Source: Synoicihabitans lomoniglobus (GTDB lineage: Bacteria > Verrucomicrobiota > Verrucomicrobiia > Opitutales > Opitutaceae). Taken from it: 64,000 nucleotides of DNA. The notes beneath the pieces were generated by a model. That model searched no databases. It was not told the origin of the DNA and saw only the letters and a list, made by a program, of their open reading frames with translations. The stretch covers positions 801,501 to 865,500 of the forward strand of contig NZ_CP119075.1 in NCBI RefSeq assembly GCF_029023725.1. Reading direction: 5' to 3'. The translations under genes were made by a program, and so were the position numbers. Shown here one piece after another: positions 43,800-52,735 of this stretch; positions within the stretch are counted from its first letter, which is position 1; every line of letters starts with the position of its first letter.

Positions 43800-45157
43800 T
43801 ACAGACAGGATTTGGATCGAGCGACATTACGCCCCGGCTCGGGGTGCAATTGGCCGGCTACGGACCGTATCGCAATCGGGCGGCCCGGGAAATCATCGCC
43901 CCGCTGCGCGCCCGAGCAATGGTGCTGACGGATCGACGGCGATGCGCGGTGGTGTTGAGTGTGGAGTTGTGCGGGGTGCCGCGTGAATTGGCGGCCCGCT
44001 TGCAGGCGGCGGTCGCGAAACGGATCGGCTGCAGACCGAAGGAAGTGATGGTATCGGTGACGCACACCCACAGCAGTCCGTCCGTGGGAGGCATGTTTGG
44101 CTGGGGCGAGGCGGACGCCATGTATGTCGAGACCCTGCCGGCGCGAGCCGCCGAAGCCGCCGTGGAAGCTTGGCAATCGCGCGCCGAGTTGGCGTGGCGG
44201 CACGCCGAAGTGCCCTGCGAAGGCATTGCGGTGAATCGGGAGACTGATGCCGGTTTTGCGCTGGCGGCGAATTTTGCCGACCGCATGGATCCGGCGTGGC
44301 GGCCGGATCATCCGGAGCACACCGATCCCACGGTGAGAGTTCTGGCGGCGTGGTCGGGGAATCGGCCGGTGGGCATGCTGCATCACTTTGGCTGTCACCC
44401 GGTCGTCTACGGCGAGAAGACCGCAGCGATTCATGGTGATTTTGTGGGACTCGCGTCGGCGCACGTGGAGCGGACTTATCCAGGCAGCGTGGCCATGTTT
44501 TTACCGGGCGCGTTGGGCGATATTAATCCCAAACTGAACCATCGGGTGCCCACCGAATCGCGGCGGGCGTTGCACGCGATTGCCCGACAATACGGGAAGG
44601 CGTTGCGCCATGGGCTGAAGGTGGGGCGTCACCTAGAAATGGATACGTTCCAGTCGATCCGGCGCGACGAGGTGTTTGCGCGGCAGGCGTGGTCGCGCGG
44701 CAAAATCGATCAACGCATCGCGGAGCTGGAGGCGTGTTTCGACACCGTTGGCATTTCAGACCATCCGCACACGGGTGGTGAACCACCGCTGCAAACCTTG
44801 GGCATGGAGCGGGCGCGTTTGGAGGGACTGCGAGCCGTGCGATCGCAGTTTCGAGGCGAGCGCGCGCCGAATCCGCCGGTTTGTTTGCACGGGTTGCAAT
44901 TGGGACCGGTGGCGATCCTGGGTTGTGGACTCGAACCGTATCACCGTCTGCAAGCGCCGGTGCTGAAAGGTTCACCGCATGTGCACACCTGGATCGTCGG
45001 ATTGGTCGGAGGCGTGGGCTATGCGCCCGACCGCGCCGCGCATGAGCGCGCGGGATATGCGGGAGATTTTGTCCCGCTGATATGCGGCGAACTCCCGTTT
45101 CGTTGCGTGCACCACGAATTGCCCCGCGCCCTCATCAGCCTGGCCAAGGCGTTGTGA
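43796..45157 (+). CDS. Neutral ceramidase-like (NEUT/ALK ceramidase N-domain) hydrolase
   Basis: 453 residues, matching the N-terminal catalytic domain of neutral/alkaline ceramidases that cleave an N-acyl bond. Visible features are the opening GSSDITPRLGVQLAGYG, MVSVTHTHSSP (zinc-binding His pair), HHFGCHPVVYG and PGALGDINPK. It lacks the C-terminal immunoglobulin-like domain of true ceramidases and has no signal peptide, as is common for short homologues in verrucomicrobia and planctomycetes, whose substrates are unknown. It overlaps the DegT gene (ATGA), so the two are co-translated and perhaps consecutive in one pathway. Confidence 0.87.
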   Translation: MIQTGFGSSDITPRLGVQLAGYGPYRNRAAREIIAPLRARAMVLTDRRRCAVVLSVELCGVPRELAARLQAAVAKRIGCRPKEVMVSVTHTHSSPSVGGMFGWGEADAMYVETLPARAAEAAVEAWQSRAELAWRHAEVPCEGIAVNRETDAGFALAANFADRMDPAWRPDHPEHTDPTVRVLAAWSGNRPVGMLHHFGCHPVVYGEKTAAIHGDFVGLASAHVERTYPGSVAMFLPGALGDINPKLNHRVPTESRRALHAIARQYGKALRHGLKVGRHLEMDTFQSIRRDEVFARQAWSRGKIDQRIAELEACFDTVGISDHPHTGGEPPLQTLGMERARLEGLRAVRSQFRGERAPNPPVCLHGLQLGPVAILGCGLEPYHRLQAPVLKGSPHVHTWIVGLVGGVGYAPDRAAHERAGYAGDFVPLICGELPFRCVHHELPRALISLAKAL

Positions 45158-45196
45158 TCTCGTGCGGCATCGGGTCCATCCTGTTACAACGAAATT

Positions 45197-45726
45197 TCAG
45201 CGCACCAGATAGATTTCAAGCAGCGCGATACCTGCGCTGCCGTCGGCGCTGGTGGCGGTGAGGGTGTAAGCTCCGGCGGGGAGATCCAGCACGACGGCGG
45301 CGTCGAGAGAATCTGGAGCGAGGGCGAAGGCGCCGACTTCCTGCATAGTGGCGGCAAGAGCGATGGCATCGGCATCATCGGACCAGTTGTCGATCGCACG
45401 CAGCACTTCGCCGACGGAGTTATAGAGTGTTAGCACGGGATCGGCGAGCGGTTGGGCGATTCCTTGGTCGGTCAATGCGGGACCGATCACGCGCAATAGA
45501 ACACGGGCCTTGAGGCCGAAATTTTGTGGATCGTCGATGACGAATCCTGCCACGGCCAACAGCGTTGGCGTCGCCAGTATGGGCCCGCAAAGATATATTG
45601 GTGATCTCACCGGGCTTGGGCGCGGACGGGTTGGATGCGTCGTAGATCTCGAGCAATGCCGTGCCGGTTTCGCCGCTTTGGTCGTGGAGATTTACGGTAA
45701 ATTGTGCGCTGCCGGTCGTGAGTCGT
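45197..45726 (-). pseudogene. Frameshifted 3' remnant of a secreted-protein paralogue
   Basis: The DNA encodes the C-terminal ~175 residues of a relative of the protein at 46263-48740. The homologous phrases are TALLEIYDASN, NISLRAHTGDAN, AVAGFVIDDP, ARVLLRVIGPAL, DPVLTLYNS and the final ALLEIYLVR. The reading frame changes once, near 45555-45572, between RAHTGDAN and AVAGF. There is no start codon, and at 45726 the sequence switches abruptly to M20 coding DNA. It is a dead fragment. Confidence 0.85.
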
Positions 45727-46182
45727 GAGGCCATCTTCACACATTTCACGACCGTCGCCGCCGCCTTCTTCGGCGGGTTGAAAAATCACCACGACGGTGC
45801 CATCGAAGTTACGCGTCTCGGCGAGATATTTGGCGGCGCCGAGCAACATAGCGGTGTGACCGTCGTGACCGCAGGCGTGCATCAATCCCTCGTGTTGCGA
45901 AGCGTAGGGCAGGTCGGTGGTTTCGACGACGGGCAACGCATCCATGTCGGCGCGCAGCCCGATAACGCGGCCGCTGGATCTTTGGCGACCGTGAATCACG
46001 CCGACGACGCCCGTGCGACCGAGCCCGGTTCTGATCTCGTCGCAGCCGAACGCCCTGAGTTTTTCCGCCATAAACGCCGAAGTGCGGTGCGTCTCGAACA
46101 ACAGTTCCGGGTGCTGGTGCAGCTCACGGTGCCATGCGGTGATTGCAGGATGGAGTTCAACCAGACGGGAAATAACGGGCAT
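45726..46182 (-). pseudogene. Truncated 5' copy of the M20 amidohydrolase gene
   Basis: The first ~150 codons (MPVISRLVELHPAITAW to GREMCEDGL) match the intact gene at 40084-41256 almost residue for residue, with about 88-90% identity by eye at the DNA level. After CEDGL the sequence enters the secreted-protein remnant out of its frame, and translation runs on for about 40 nonsense codons. The metal-binding HACGHDGHTAM is retained but the dimerisation and C-terminal catalytic parts are missing, so the product cannot be active. Confidence 0.87.
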
Positions 46183-46262
46183 GCACTCATTGTGATCATG
46201 CCCGTCGCGAAGGGGACGCCCGCGATGTGATTTTCAGTGCGTCGTCTCGAGGTGGTTCTCTA

Positions 46263-48740
46263 TTAGGGCACGAGGTAGATTTCCAAGATCACGACGCCGG
46301 TGCGCTGTTCCGGGTCGGTGACCGAGAGGGTGTAGGGACCGGGGGACAGTTCGAGCACCAGTGCGCTGTCGAGTGATTCGCGTTCCAAGGCGAATGCGCC
46401 GACTTCGGCCATCGTGGCAGCGAGGCCATCGGCATCACTGTCGTCACCCCAGTTGTCCACCGTTGCGATGGCGTCGCCGTTTGCGTGATGTAACGTCATC
46501 ACGGGATCGGGCAGGGGTTGAGTGATGTTGAAGTTGCTCAAGGAAGGACCGATCGCGCGCACGAGGACCCGGGCCGGGCGCTGGTAGCCGAGGGGATCGG
46601 TCAGGACAAAGCCGGCCACGGCCGTGGCGTCGCCGGGTCCCGCGTGAGCTCGGAGCGAAAGGTTGACCAGATTCGCGGGACGACTGCTGTCCTGAAAGTC
46701 AGCGATTTCGTAGATTTCCAACAACGCTGGTCCTTCATCGCCAGCCGTTTTGTTCAGGTGCACGGTCAGGTGACTGGTTTCCTGCACGCCCACTTGGAAG
46801 GCGGCGTCGAGGCTCGGATCGCGCAGCGGGAAGGCCCCGAACTGCGCGCTGCGACCGATGATTTGGCTGTGGTTGGTGGAATCGCTCGTCCAGTTGTCGT
46901 TGGCGGCAATCTCTTCCGCGTCGGCTGAAAATACTGTCAGGCTGGGGTCGCTCAACGGCGCGGCGATTCCGTGGTCGAGCAGCGACGGTCCGACGCCGCG
47001 CAACATGTAGAAACTGGGTGTGCCTGCCGCCGATCGGCTCACGCTGAATCCCGCCACCATGGCGCGCTCCCCATCACCGGGCACGGCCCGGCCGGACAGG
47101 TTGGCCAGGCCAACGACGGAGTGTTCACCTGCGAGTTTGCCGACGTTGCTGAGCGTCGTGCCGCCGGGGCCGGAGGTTCGCAGTTGGTAGCGGCCGAGGT
47201 TTTCAAGTTGGACGTCGGAAATCGCCAACGTGGGTGATGTGGGGTCGGTCGGGAGCGGTTGACCGTCCAAAGCCAACCATTGGTAGGTGAACGGCCCCGT
47301 GCCGGTGACATGGGCCGAGAGGGTGATGTTTTCGCCGCGGGCGATGTTGTCGTCGCCTCCGATGTTGGCGTAGGGGGGCAGCATATCATGGAGGCTCACG
47401 TCGGTGCGCAGTCGGGCGAGATGGGTCGTCGCGTGGTTTTCCCAAGTGGAAAAATCACCGGTGACAAAGAGGCTGCCATTCGGGGCCAGACTATAGGAGC
47501 CGGTGTAGTCTCGTTGGTAGCCGGCGTAAAAACTGTCGTCAGCCACGATGCCAGTGGAGCTCAGGCGATATCGGACGGGATCCGGGGAGTAGGGCAGAAA
47601 GTAGATCAGTCCGGTGGAGCGATCGACTTCGGGTGGTTCGGTGGATGGCAGCCATTCCACCGGGGAAATGCCGGGAACACTTCCGCCGGTTTCCTGAATC
47701 ACAAAGATCTTATTGTAGCCGTGGTAGATCTCAAACACGACGCAGCGGCCATCGTTGAGCGGATAGAGGTAAAGGTGACTGTAGAGCACTTGCGAGCGGG
47801 GACCGACAAAATTGGGGTCCACGGTGCCATCGACCTTCAGCCGAGCCGTGCGATCCGTTCCGTAGGTGTAGTCGGTCGGGCGTTCGGGGTTGGGGTAGCG
47901 CAGTCTGATCAACGGACGATTGAGATGATCCAGATCGAACCCTTTGAGCATGGCGGTGGCGGGTGCGCTGAATTCGAACCCCGAGTCCACGCTGCCATCG
48001 GATTGGAAGTGCGCGAGGTGATCGCCCTGTCGCACAAAAAAACTCCCGTCGGTCGCGACGCGCACTTCGCTTAAGGGTTGGGCGGCGTCGAAATCTGCGG
48101 GCAGACTGAACGAGAGCGCCACACCGTCGGGAGCCACGTGGTGAGGTGCCGTGGCGGTGATAATGCTATCATCCGCCAATACCGCCAGGACCGTGCCAGA
48201 GTCGGCGGCCAGATGCGTGGTGTGGAGCAAAGTCCCGTCGGGCGCTAATTTTGTTACTAGGCGCGCTGGGTCGGCGGAGTTTCCCGAACGGAGAAACACG
48301 GTGCCGTCTCCCCGCAGGGCCACGATAGTCCCGCGGGGAGTGTCGGCGGCGGCGCTGAAAGACGTATCAACGATTGCGGGCGATGGGGGCACGACATTGA
48401 TGACGATCGTGTTGGTGCTCATTTCCGTGCGGGTGCCGGTAGTCACCTGCAGGCGGTAGTTTCCGCTGTCTGCCGAGCTCAGGTTGGCGAGCTCCAGTTC
48501 GCGTTCCACCGCGCCGGAGACCGGGGAACCGTTGTGGACCCATTGGTAGATCGGTCCGTCGGTCGGCGTGTTTTGGTCGGGGTGAATTCGGATGGTCGAT
48601 CCCGGAGCGAAATGGGTGCTCCGATTGGTGAGGTTGCCATCGGACTCGACTTGAAGAAAGACGACCGCGTGGAGTCCGGTCGCGAACAGGAGTGAACCGG
48701 CGAAAGCGAGGAGTAAATTTGAGCGAAAGGGAATGGACAT
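46263..48740 (-). CDS. Secreted protein with Ig-like domains and Opitutus-type C-terminal repeats
   Basis: 825 residues with a signal peptide (SNLLLAFAGSLLFATGLHA). Residues ~30-115 form an Ig-like domain (YQWVHNGSPV, SSADSGNYRLQV). The central ~330 residues are delta-60/beta-propeller-like (FLRSGNSADPARLVTKLAPDGTL, GSLFVTGDFSTW). A second Ig-like domain follows (FTYQWLALDGQPL, NLGRYQL). The end consists of two ~130-residue modules, each with NLS.RA, VAGF, GPSL..., DPxLT, DNW and LLEIYE/ILEIYLVP. Such proteins are abundant and poorly understood in Opitutaceae-like genomes; a cell-surface or extracellular role is likely. The start at 48740 is set by the signal peptide. Confidence 0.87.
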   Translation of the reverse strand: MSIPFRSNLLLAFAGSLLFATGLHAVVFLQVESDGNLTNRSTHFAPGSTIRIHPDQNTPTDGPIYQWVHNGSPVSGAVERELELANLSSADSGNYRLQVTTGTRTEMSTNTIVINVVPPSPAIVDTSFSAAADTPRGTIVALRGDGTVFLRSGNSADPARLVTKLAPDGTLLHTTHLAADSGTVLAVLADDSIITATAPHHVAPDGVALSFSLPADFDAAQPLSEVRVATDGSFFVRQGDHLAHFQSDGSVDSGFEFSAPATAMLKGFDLDHLNRPLIRLRYPNPERPTDYTYGTDRTARLKVDGTVDPNFVGPRSQVLYSHLYLYPLNDGRCVVFEIYHGYNKIFVIQETGGSVPGISPVEWLPSTEPPEVDRSTGLIYFLPYSPDPVRYRLSSTGIVADDSFYAGYQRDYTGSYSLAPNGSLFVTGDFSTWENHATTHLARLRTDVSLHDMLPPYANIGGDDNIARGENITLSAHVTGTGPFTYQWLALDGQPLPTDPTSPTLAISDVQLENLGRYQLRTSGPGGTTLSNVGKLAGEHSVVGLANLSGRAVPGDGERAMVAGFSVSRSAAGTPSFYMLRGVGPSLLDHGIAAPLSDPSLTVFSADAEEIAANDNWTSDSTNHSQIIGRSAQFGAFPLRDPSLDAAFQVGVQETSHLTVHLNKTAGDEGPALLEIYEIADFQDSSRPANLVNLSLRAHAGPGDATAVAGFVLTDPLGYQRPARVLVRAIGPSLSNFNITQPLPDPVMTLHHANGDAIATVDNWGDDSDADGLAATMAEVGAFALERESLDSALVLELSPGPYTLSVTDPEQRTGVVILEIYLVP

Positions 48741-48860
48741 GGCGCGAGGACGGAGGGTGATTATCCCCCGATTAACCAGACGATTTGTTCGAGGGCTGAG
48801 ACAACCGACCGAGCGAAATCCGCTATTGTCCGAGCTCCGGTTTTCCGGGAAAGGGAAACC

Positions 48861-48931
48861 CTGGGAACGCCGAGCTCCAGCTCGACCCCACCCATCACGC
48901 CGCTTGCCGAGCTGGAGCTCGGCGTTCCCAG
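48861..48931. repeat. Large perfect palindrome (REP/BIME-like) between two minus-strand genes
   Basis: Two 24-base arms, 48861-48884 and 48908-48931, are exact inverted copies separated by 23 bases. Each arm contains a smaller palindrome CGAGCT-CC-AGCTCG. It ends 11 bases from the helicase stop and lies upstream of the secreted-protein gene. It is a different sequence family from the 14.2-kb element. Confidence 0.8.
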
Positions 48932-48942
48932 CGGGAAATCGC

Positions 48943-50967
48943 TTACCAGCCGTGGGCGCGTTTGATGCGGAGGGCGTCGTAGAGGGACGGATCCAATTCT
49001 TGGAGGAAGCGGGAGGGGGTGAGCAGCATGCCGCCGGGACCGGCCTTGGTGGCGATCTTGGGGTAGCAGAGGTAGAGTTCGTTCTTGGCTCGGGTCACCG
49101 CGACGTAGAAGAGGCGGCGTTCTTCTTCGACGTCGTTGGCTTCGATCGCGCGGCGGCCGGGGAACAAGCCGTCGGCGCAGCCGATGACGAAGACGATGTC
49201 GTATTCGAGCCCCTTGGCTTGGTGAATCGTGGTGAGCTTGATGGCCTCTTGATTGGGCTCGACGGCGCGGTCGCTGGTCTCGCCGTTGAGCAGGACGATT
49301 TGCGCGAGCAGGTCTTGCATGGCGTCGAAGCGCGCGGCGAAACCGGAGAGCGCGGTGAGCTCGTCGATGCGGTCCATGTAGTCGGCGTAGGCACCTTTGA
49401 GGTAGTCGCCATACCAGCCGTCCATCGCCACTTCGACGGTCACTTGCGGCGGTTCTTCGCGCATGGCGTCGGCCGTCTGGCGGAGCGAGGCGCAGAAGCT
49501 GGGCCATTCGTCTTTGGCGCCTTTGGGGACCTTGCTTTTCACGTCGTCGGTGGTGAGCGCGTCGATGAAGTCTTGCTGCATGAGCCGGGCGTGATCGAGG
49601 GCGGCGTGATAAATCTTATGCGCGCTTTTTTCGCCGACTTTGGGGAGGAGGCAGGCGATGCGGTGCCAGGCAGATTCGTCGGTCGGATTATAGATGAACC
49701 GCAGAATGCCGACGAGGTCGCGCACGTGTTGGCGTTCGAAAAATTTGACGCCGGAAGTGATTTGATACGGCACGCCGGTGCGCGAGAAGGTGAGTTGCGT
49801 CTCGAGGGCGACGAAGTGCGAGCGGTAGAGCACGGCGATTTCGTTGGGCGATACGCCGTCGTCTTCGACGAGGGAGCGGATGCGTTTGACGAGGAACTCG
49901 GCTTGTTCGCGGTCGTCCATGGTTTGGACGACATAGGGCTTCATGGAGTTGGCGCGGTGGGCGCGCAGTTCCTTGTCGAAGTGACGTCCGGCGGGCTGGG
50001 CTTCGAGCACGCCGTTGGCGAGATTGAGAATCTGGGGGGTCGAGCGGTAGTTGGTCTCGATGCGGTGCAGGGCCGTGTTGGGATGACGCTCCGGGAACGT
50101 CATGATGTTGGCGAAGTCGGCCCCGCGCCAGGAGTAGATGCACTGGGCGTCGTCGCCGACCGCCATGATGCGATGGTGCGGCGCGAGGGCGTCGATGATC
50201 TGCGACTGGATCGTGTTGGTGTCCTGATACTCGTCGACGAGCAGGTGGCGGAAGCGGTTGCCGAAATAGTCGGCGACCTTTGGGTCCTCGGTGAGGAGCT
50301 TGAGCCAGAGCTCGAGAAGGTCGTCGTAATCGAGCACGTTTTGCTCGCGCTTGGCCTCGGCGTAGACCTTGGCAAAGGTGGGCAACGCGACGGCGATGTC
50401 GTTGTATTGGGGGAAGTGTTCGCTGACGGTCTCGGCGAGGGACTTCTGCGTGTTGCGTGAGAGCGAGATGACGTTGAAGAGCGGGCCTGGCTTGGGGTTG
50501 GTCTTGTCTTTGAAGAACAATTTGTCCTCGGCCTCGACGGTGCGCTTCATCAGCGACTCGGATTCTCCGGCGTCGAGGATGGTGAAGTTGGGTTTGAGTT
50601 TGAGGCACTCGGACTCGCCAAACATGCGCAGGGCGCGGTTGCCGAGAGAGTGGAACGTGCCGCCCCAGAAGCGGCGGGCATCCTCGCCGGTGAGGTCGTG
50701 CACGCGGTGCAGCATCTCCTTGGAGGCTTTGTTGGTGAAGGTGAGCAGCATGATCTCGCCGGGGGGCACGCCCTGATGGAGCAGCCAGGCGACCCGATAG
50801 GTGAGGGTGCGCGTCTTGCCGGAGCCGGCGCCGGCGAGCACGAGCAGCGGGCCGGGAGGTGCAGTGACGGCGTTGAACTGCTCGTCGTTGAGGGCCGCAC
50901 GAAAGTCGATGGGCGGGTAGCCGGGGCCAGTGGGGGCGTCGTCGTCGCGATCGAGAATGAAATCCAT
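48943..50967 (-). CDS. UvrD/Rep-type superfamily 1 DNA helicase
   Basis: 674-residue 3'-5' DNA helicase, PcrA/UvrD/Rep class. Motif Q/I: ALNDEQFNAVTAPPG, then VLAGAGSGKTRTLTYR. Motif Ia: MLLTFTNKAS. Motif II: LLVDEYQDTNTIQ. Motif III: MAVGDDAQCIYSWRGAD. Motif IV: IETNYRSTPQILNLAN. Motif V: LTTIHQAKGLEYDIVFV. Motif VI: YVAVTRAKNELYL. The start at 50967 (MDFILDRDDDAP) is a better choice than an earlier one at 51060, which would add an arginine-rich tail. The C-terminus is shorter than in PcrA. Probably acts in repair or replication restart. Confidence 0.95.
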   Translation of the reverse strand: MDFILDRDDDAPTGPGYPPIDFRAALNDEQFNAVTAPPGPLLVLAGAGSGKTRTLTYRVAWLLHQGVPPGEIMLLTFTNKASKEMLHRVHDLTGEDARRFWGGTFHSLGNRALRMFGESECLKLKPNFTILDAGESESLMKRTVEAEDKLFFKDKTNPKPGPLFNVISLSRNTQKSLAETVSEHFPQYNDIAVALPTFAKVYAEAKREQNVLDYDDLLELWLKLLTEDPKVADYFGNRFRHLLVDEYQDTNTIQSQIIDALAPHHRIMAVGDDAQCIYSWRGADFANIMTFPERHPNTALHRIETNYRSTPQILNLANGVLEAQPAGRHFDKELRAHRANSMKPYVVQTMDDREQAEFLVKRIRSLVEDDGVSPNEIAVLYRSHFVALETQLTFSRTGVPYQITSGVKFFERQHVRDLVGILRFIYNPTDESAWHRIACLLPKVGEKSAHKIYHAALDHARLMQQDFIDALTTDDVKSKVPKGAKDEWPSFCASLRQTADAMREEPPQVTVEVAMDGWYGDYLKGAYADYMDRIDELTALSGFAARFDAMQDLLAQIVLLNGETSDRAVEPNQEAIKLTTIHQAKGLEYDIVFVIGCADGLFPGRRAIEANDVEEERRLFYVAVTRAKNELYLCYPKIATKAGPGGMLLTPSRFLQELDPSLYDALRIKRAHGW

Positions 50968-51059
50968 GCGACATCGACGGTCGCACCTTCCGGGGGCGAG
51001 GCAAAGCCGAAAGCAACCCGAGCCCGGGTCCATTCGCGTGCGTCGCGCTCCCGGTGTCA

Positions 51060-51082
51060 TTTGTCACCTATTAGGTGACAAA
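51060..51082. promoter_or_regulatory. Perfect 11-1-11 palindrome between divergent genes
   Basis: TTTGTCACCTA-T-TAGGTGACAAA lies between the helicase start (50967) and the membrane-protein start (51168). Length, symmetry and position fit an operator for a dimeric regulator acting on one or both genes. No promoter boxes were assigned. Confidence 0.6.
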
Positions 51083-51167
51083 CGGTGCGAGGCGATTGCG
51101 GAGGTGAGGGGCGGCGTGGGTGGGTTGCGATTGCCATGGGGGGAGGGCGTTGCTTCGGTTGGGTCCC

Positions 51168-52721
51168 ATGAAGGTCGATCCGCGGGCCCGGGCCGGTGTC
51201 TCTCGTCTGGTGGTGATTCTCGCTCTGGCGACGGTGGCGCTGGGTTTGATGGCGTTCGCGTTCAAGCGGGACGGTGATGAACGAGGGGCGGGGCTGGCCG
51301 GAGCCTTCGCGTTTTTTGTCGGTATTTGGACCGTGCTGGCGGCGGGGTCGGGTCGTCGTGGAAATCAACAGGTGACGATCAAGGAGTTGGAGGCGGCTTA
51401 CCCGGATGAGCCGTGGCATTGGCGGCCGGACTGGCACGAAGGACGGATTCGGGGCGCGGCTAAAACCGAGGCGGTTACGCTGGCCGTCATGGCCGTCGCG
51501 TTCCTGGGACTGAGTGCACCGGGCGTGTGGGCAATTCCGGAGGAGCTGTCTCGCGGCAATTACCCCATTTTGCTGGTTTTGCTGTTTTGGGTGGTGGGGC
51601 TCGGTCTGGCGTGGGCGGCGTCGAAACGCGCGCGGCAGTTTTGGCGTTACGGGACTTTGGTGTTTCGACCGGAGTCGGTGCCGGGGTCGATCGGTGGTTA
51701 CGTCGGCGGTGTCATTTCGATCCCGAAAGGGGCGGTATTGGGCGGTGACGTGACGCAGTCGCTGCAAAACGTGCACGAGGTGGTGACGGGGTCCGGTAAA
51801 CATCGCTCCACCCGGGAGACGATTCTATGCGAGCGCGAAACGGTGCTGGCGGAACGTTCGTTGGCTGGGACCGGGGTGTTGCACGATATTCCGGTGCTGT
51901 TTCATGTGCCGCGCGGTGAGGCGAGGGCAGTGCAACGGGGATCCTCGCGGGAGCGCGTGTGGTGGCGGCTGCGAGTGACGGTGCCGGTGCGGGGAGAAAA
52001 GGCCGCGCTGACCACGTGGTTTGACATTCCGGTATTTGATATCGGGGAGAACGCGCCCTCGCCGATGGAGGACGAAGGACTGCTGGCGGGACAACGGGTG
52101 CAGACACCGACCGAGTTTCTCGCGGCGGCGGGAGTGACGGAAACGCGGGAAGGGGATACGAGGGTGTGGCGATTTCATCAGCGCGGCACCCGGGCCGGGA
52201 TCGTCGTGCTGGGACTCGCGTTCGTCGCCTGTGTGTTGGTGGCGTTGATCGTGCCGGTTTGGCCGATCCGGATCGGTTGCGGATTCACGGCCCTGATCGT
52301 GGGAGCAATCCTGCCGAGCCTGATCTGGCAGCGTCGTGAGTTGCGGATTTCGCCGCGCGATGTGGTGGTGGGGCGTCGAACCTGGTGGGGGTGGCACGAG
52401 ACGCGAATGGGGCGCGAGGAAGTGGGCGATGTCGTCACCGCGCGGTCGATGCAATCGGGTGGCCAGCAGTTCTATCGGCTCGTTTTGCGCGGGGTGGCGG
52501 GGATCGACCCGGAACAGTCGCGTGCGCAGGAACATTTTGCGGCGCGCAAAGCCCGCTATCGGTGGCAGCGGGCCAAAAAACAAGGACGCCTGCCGACGGA
52601 GGAGGAGTCACGTCTGTTGCGCGAGACGCCTCGTTTCGAATTTGAGGTGGCGGGTTACCTGGCCGGCACCCGCGCCGCCGAGCAAGTGCGCTCGCACCTA
52701 TTAAACGTGTTGTCCAATTAA
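51168..52721 (+). CDS. Membrane protein of unknown function
   Basis: 517 residues from ATG 51168 (MKVDPRARAGVSR). Hydrophobic segments lie near residues 13-30 (LVVILALATVALGLMAF), 40-57, 103-120, 130-148 (YPILLVLLFWVVGLGLAW), and two close together near 350-390 (IVVLGLAFVACVLVALIV, CGFTALIVGAILPSL). Two large soluble parts lie between and after them. The first has a beta-rich extracytoplasmic or lumenal look (VPGSIGGYVGGVISIP, ETILCERETVLAERS). The C-terminal part is basic (KARYRWQRAKKQGRLP). I do not recognise a family. It converges with hppA, ending 15 bases from its stop. Confidence 0.8.
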   Translation: MKVDPRARAGVSRLVVILALATVALGLMAFAFKRDGDERGAGLAGAFAFFVGIWTVLAAGSGRRGNQQVTIKELEAAYPDEPWHWRPDWHEGRIRGAAKTEAVTLAVMAVAFLGLSAPGVWAIPEELSRGNYPILLVLLFWVVGLGLAWAASKRARQFWRYGTLVFRPESVPGSIGGYVGGVISIPKGAVLGGDVTQSLQNVHEVVTGSGKHRSTRETILCERETVLAERSLAGTGVLHDIPVLFHVPRGEARAVQRGSSRERVWWRLRVTVPVRGEKAALTTWFDIPVFDIGENAPSPMEDEGLLAGQRVQTPTEFLAAAGVTETREGDTRVWRFHQRGTRAGIVVLGLAFVACVLVALIVPVWPIRIGCGFTALIVGAILPSLIWQRRELRISPRDVVVGRRTWWGWHETRMGREEVGDVVTARSMQSGGQQFYRLVLRGVAGIDPEQSRAQEHFAARKARYRWQRAKKQGRLPTEEESRLLRETPRFEFEVAGYLAGTRAAEQVRSHLLNVLSN

Positions 52722-52735
52722 CCGACGGATTCGGC

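Noticed and set aside
48733..50460. 575-codon plus-strand open frame opposite the helicase
   Set aside because: All seven helicase motifs are on the minus strand; the plus frame is a shadow.
49688..51067. 459-codon Arg/His-rich minus-strand open frame overlapping the helicase in another frame
   Set aside because: Same-strand alternative frame of the helicase gene with low-complexity composition and no domain.
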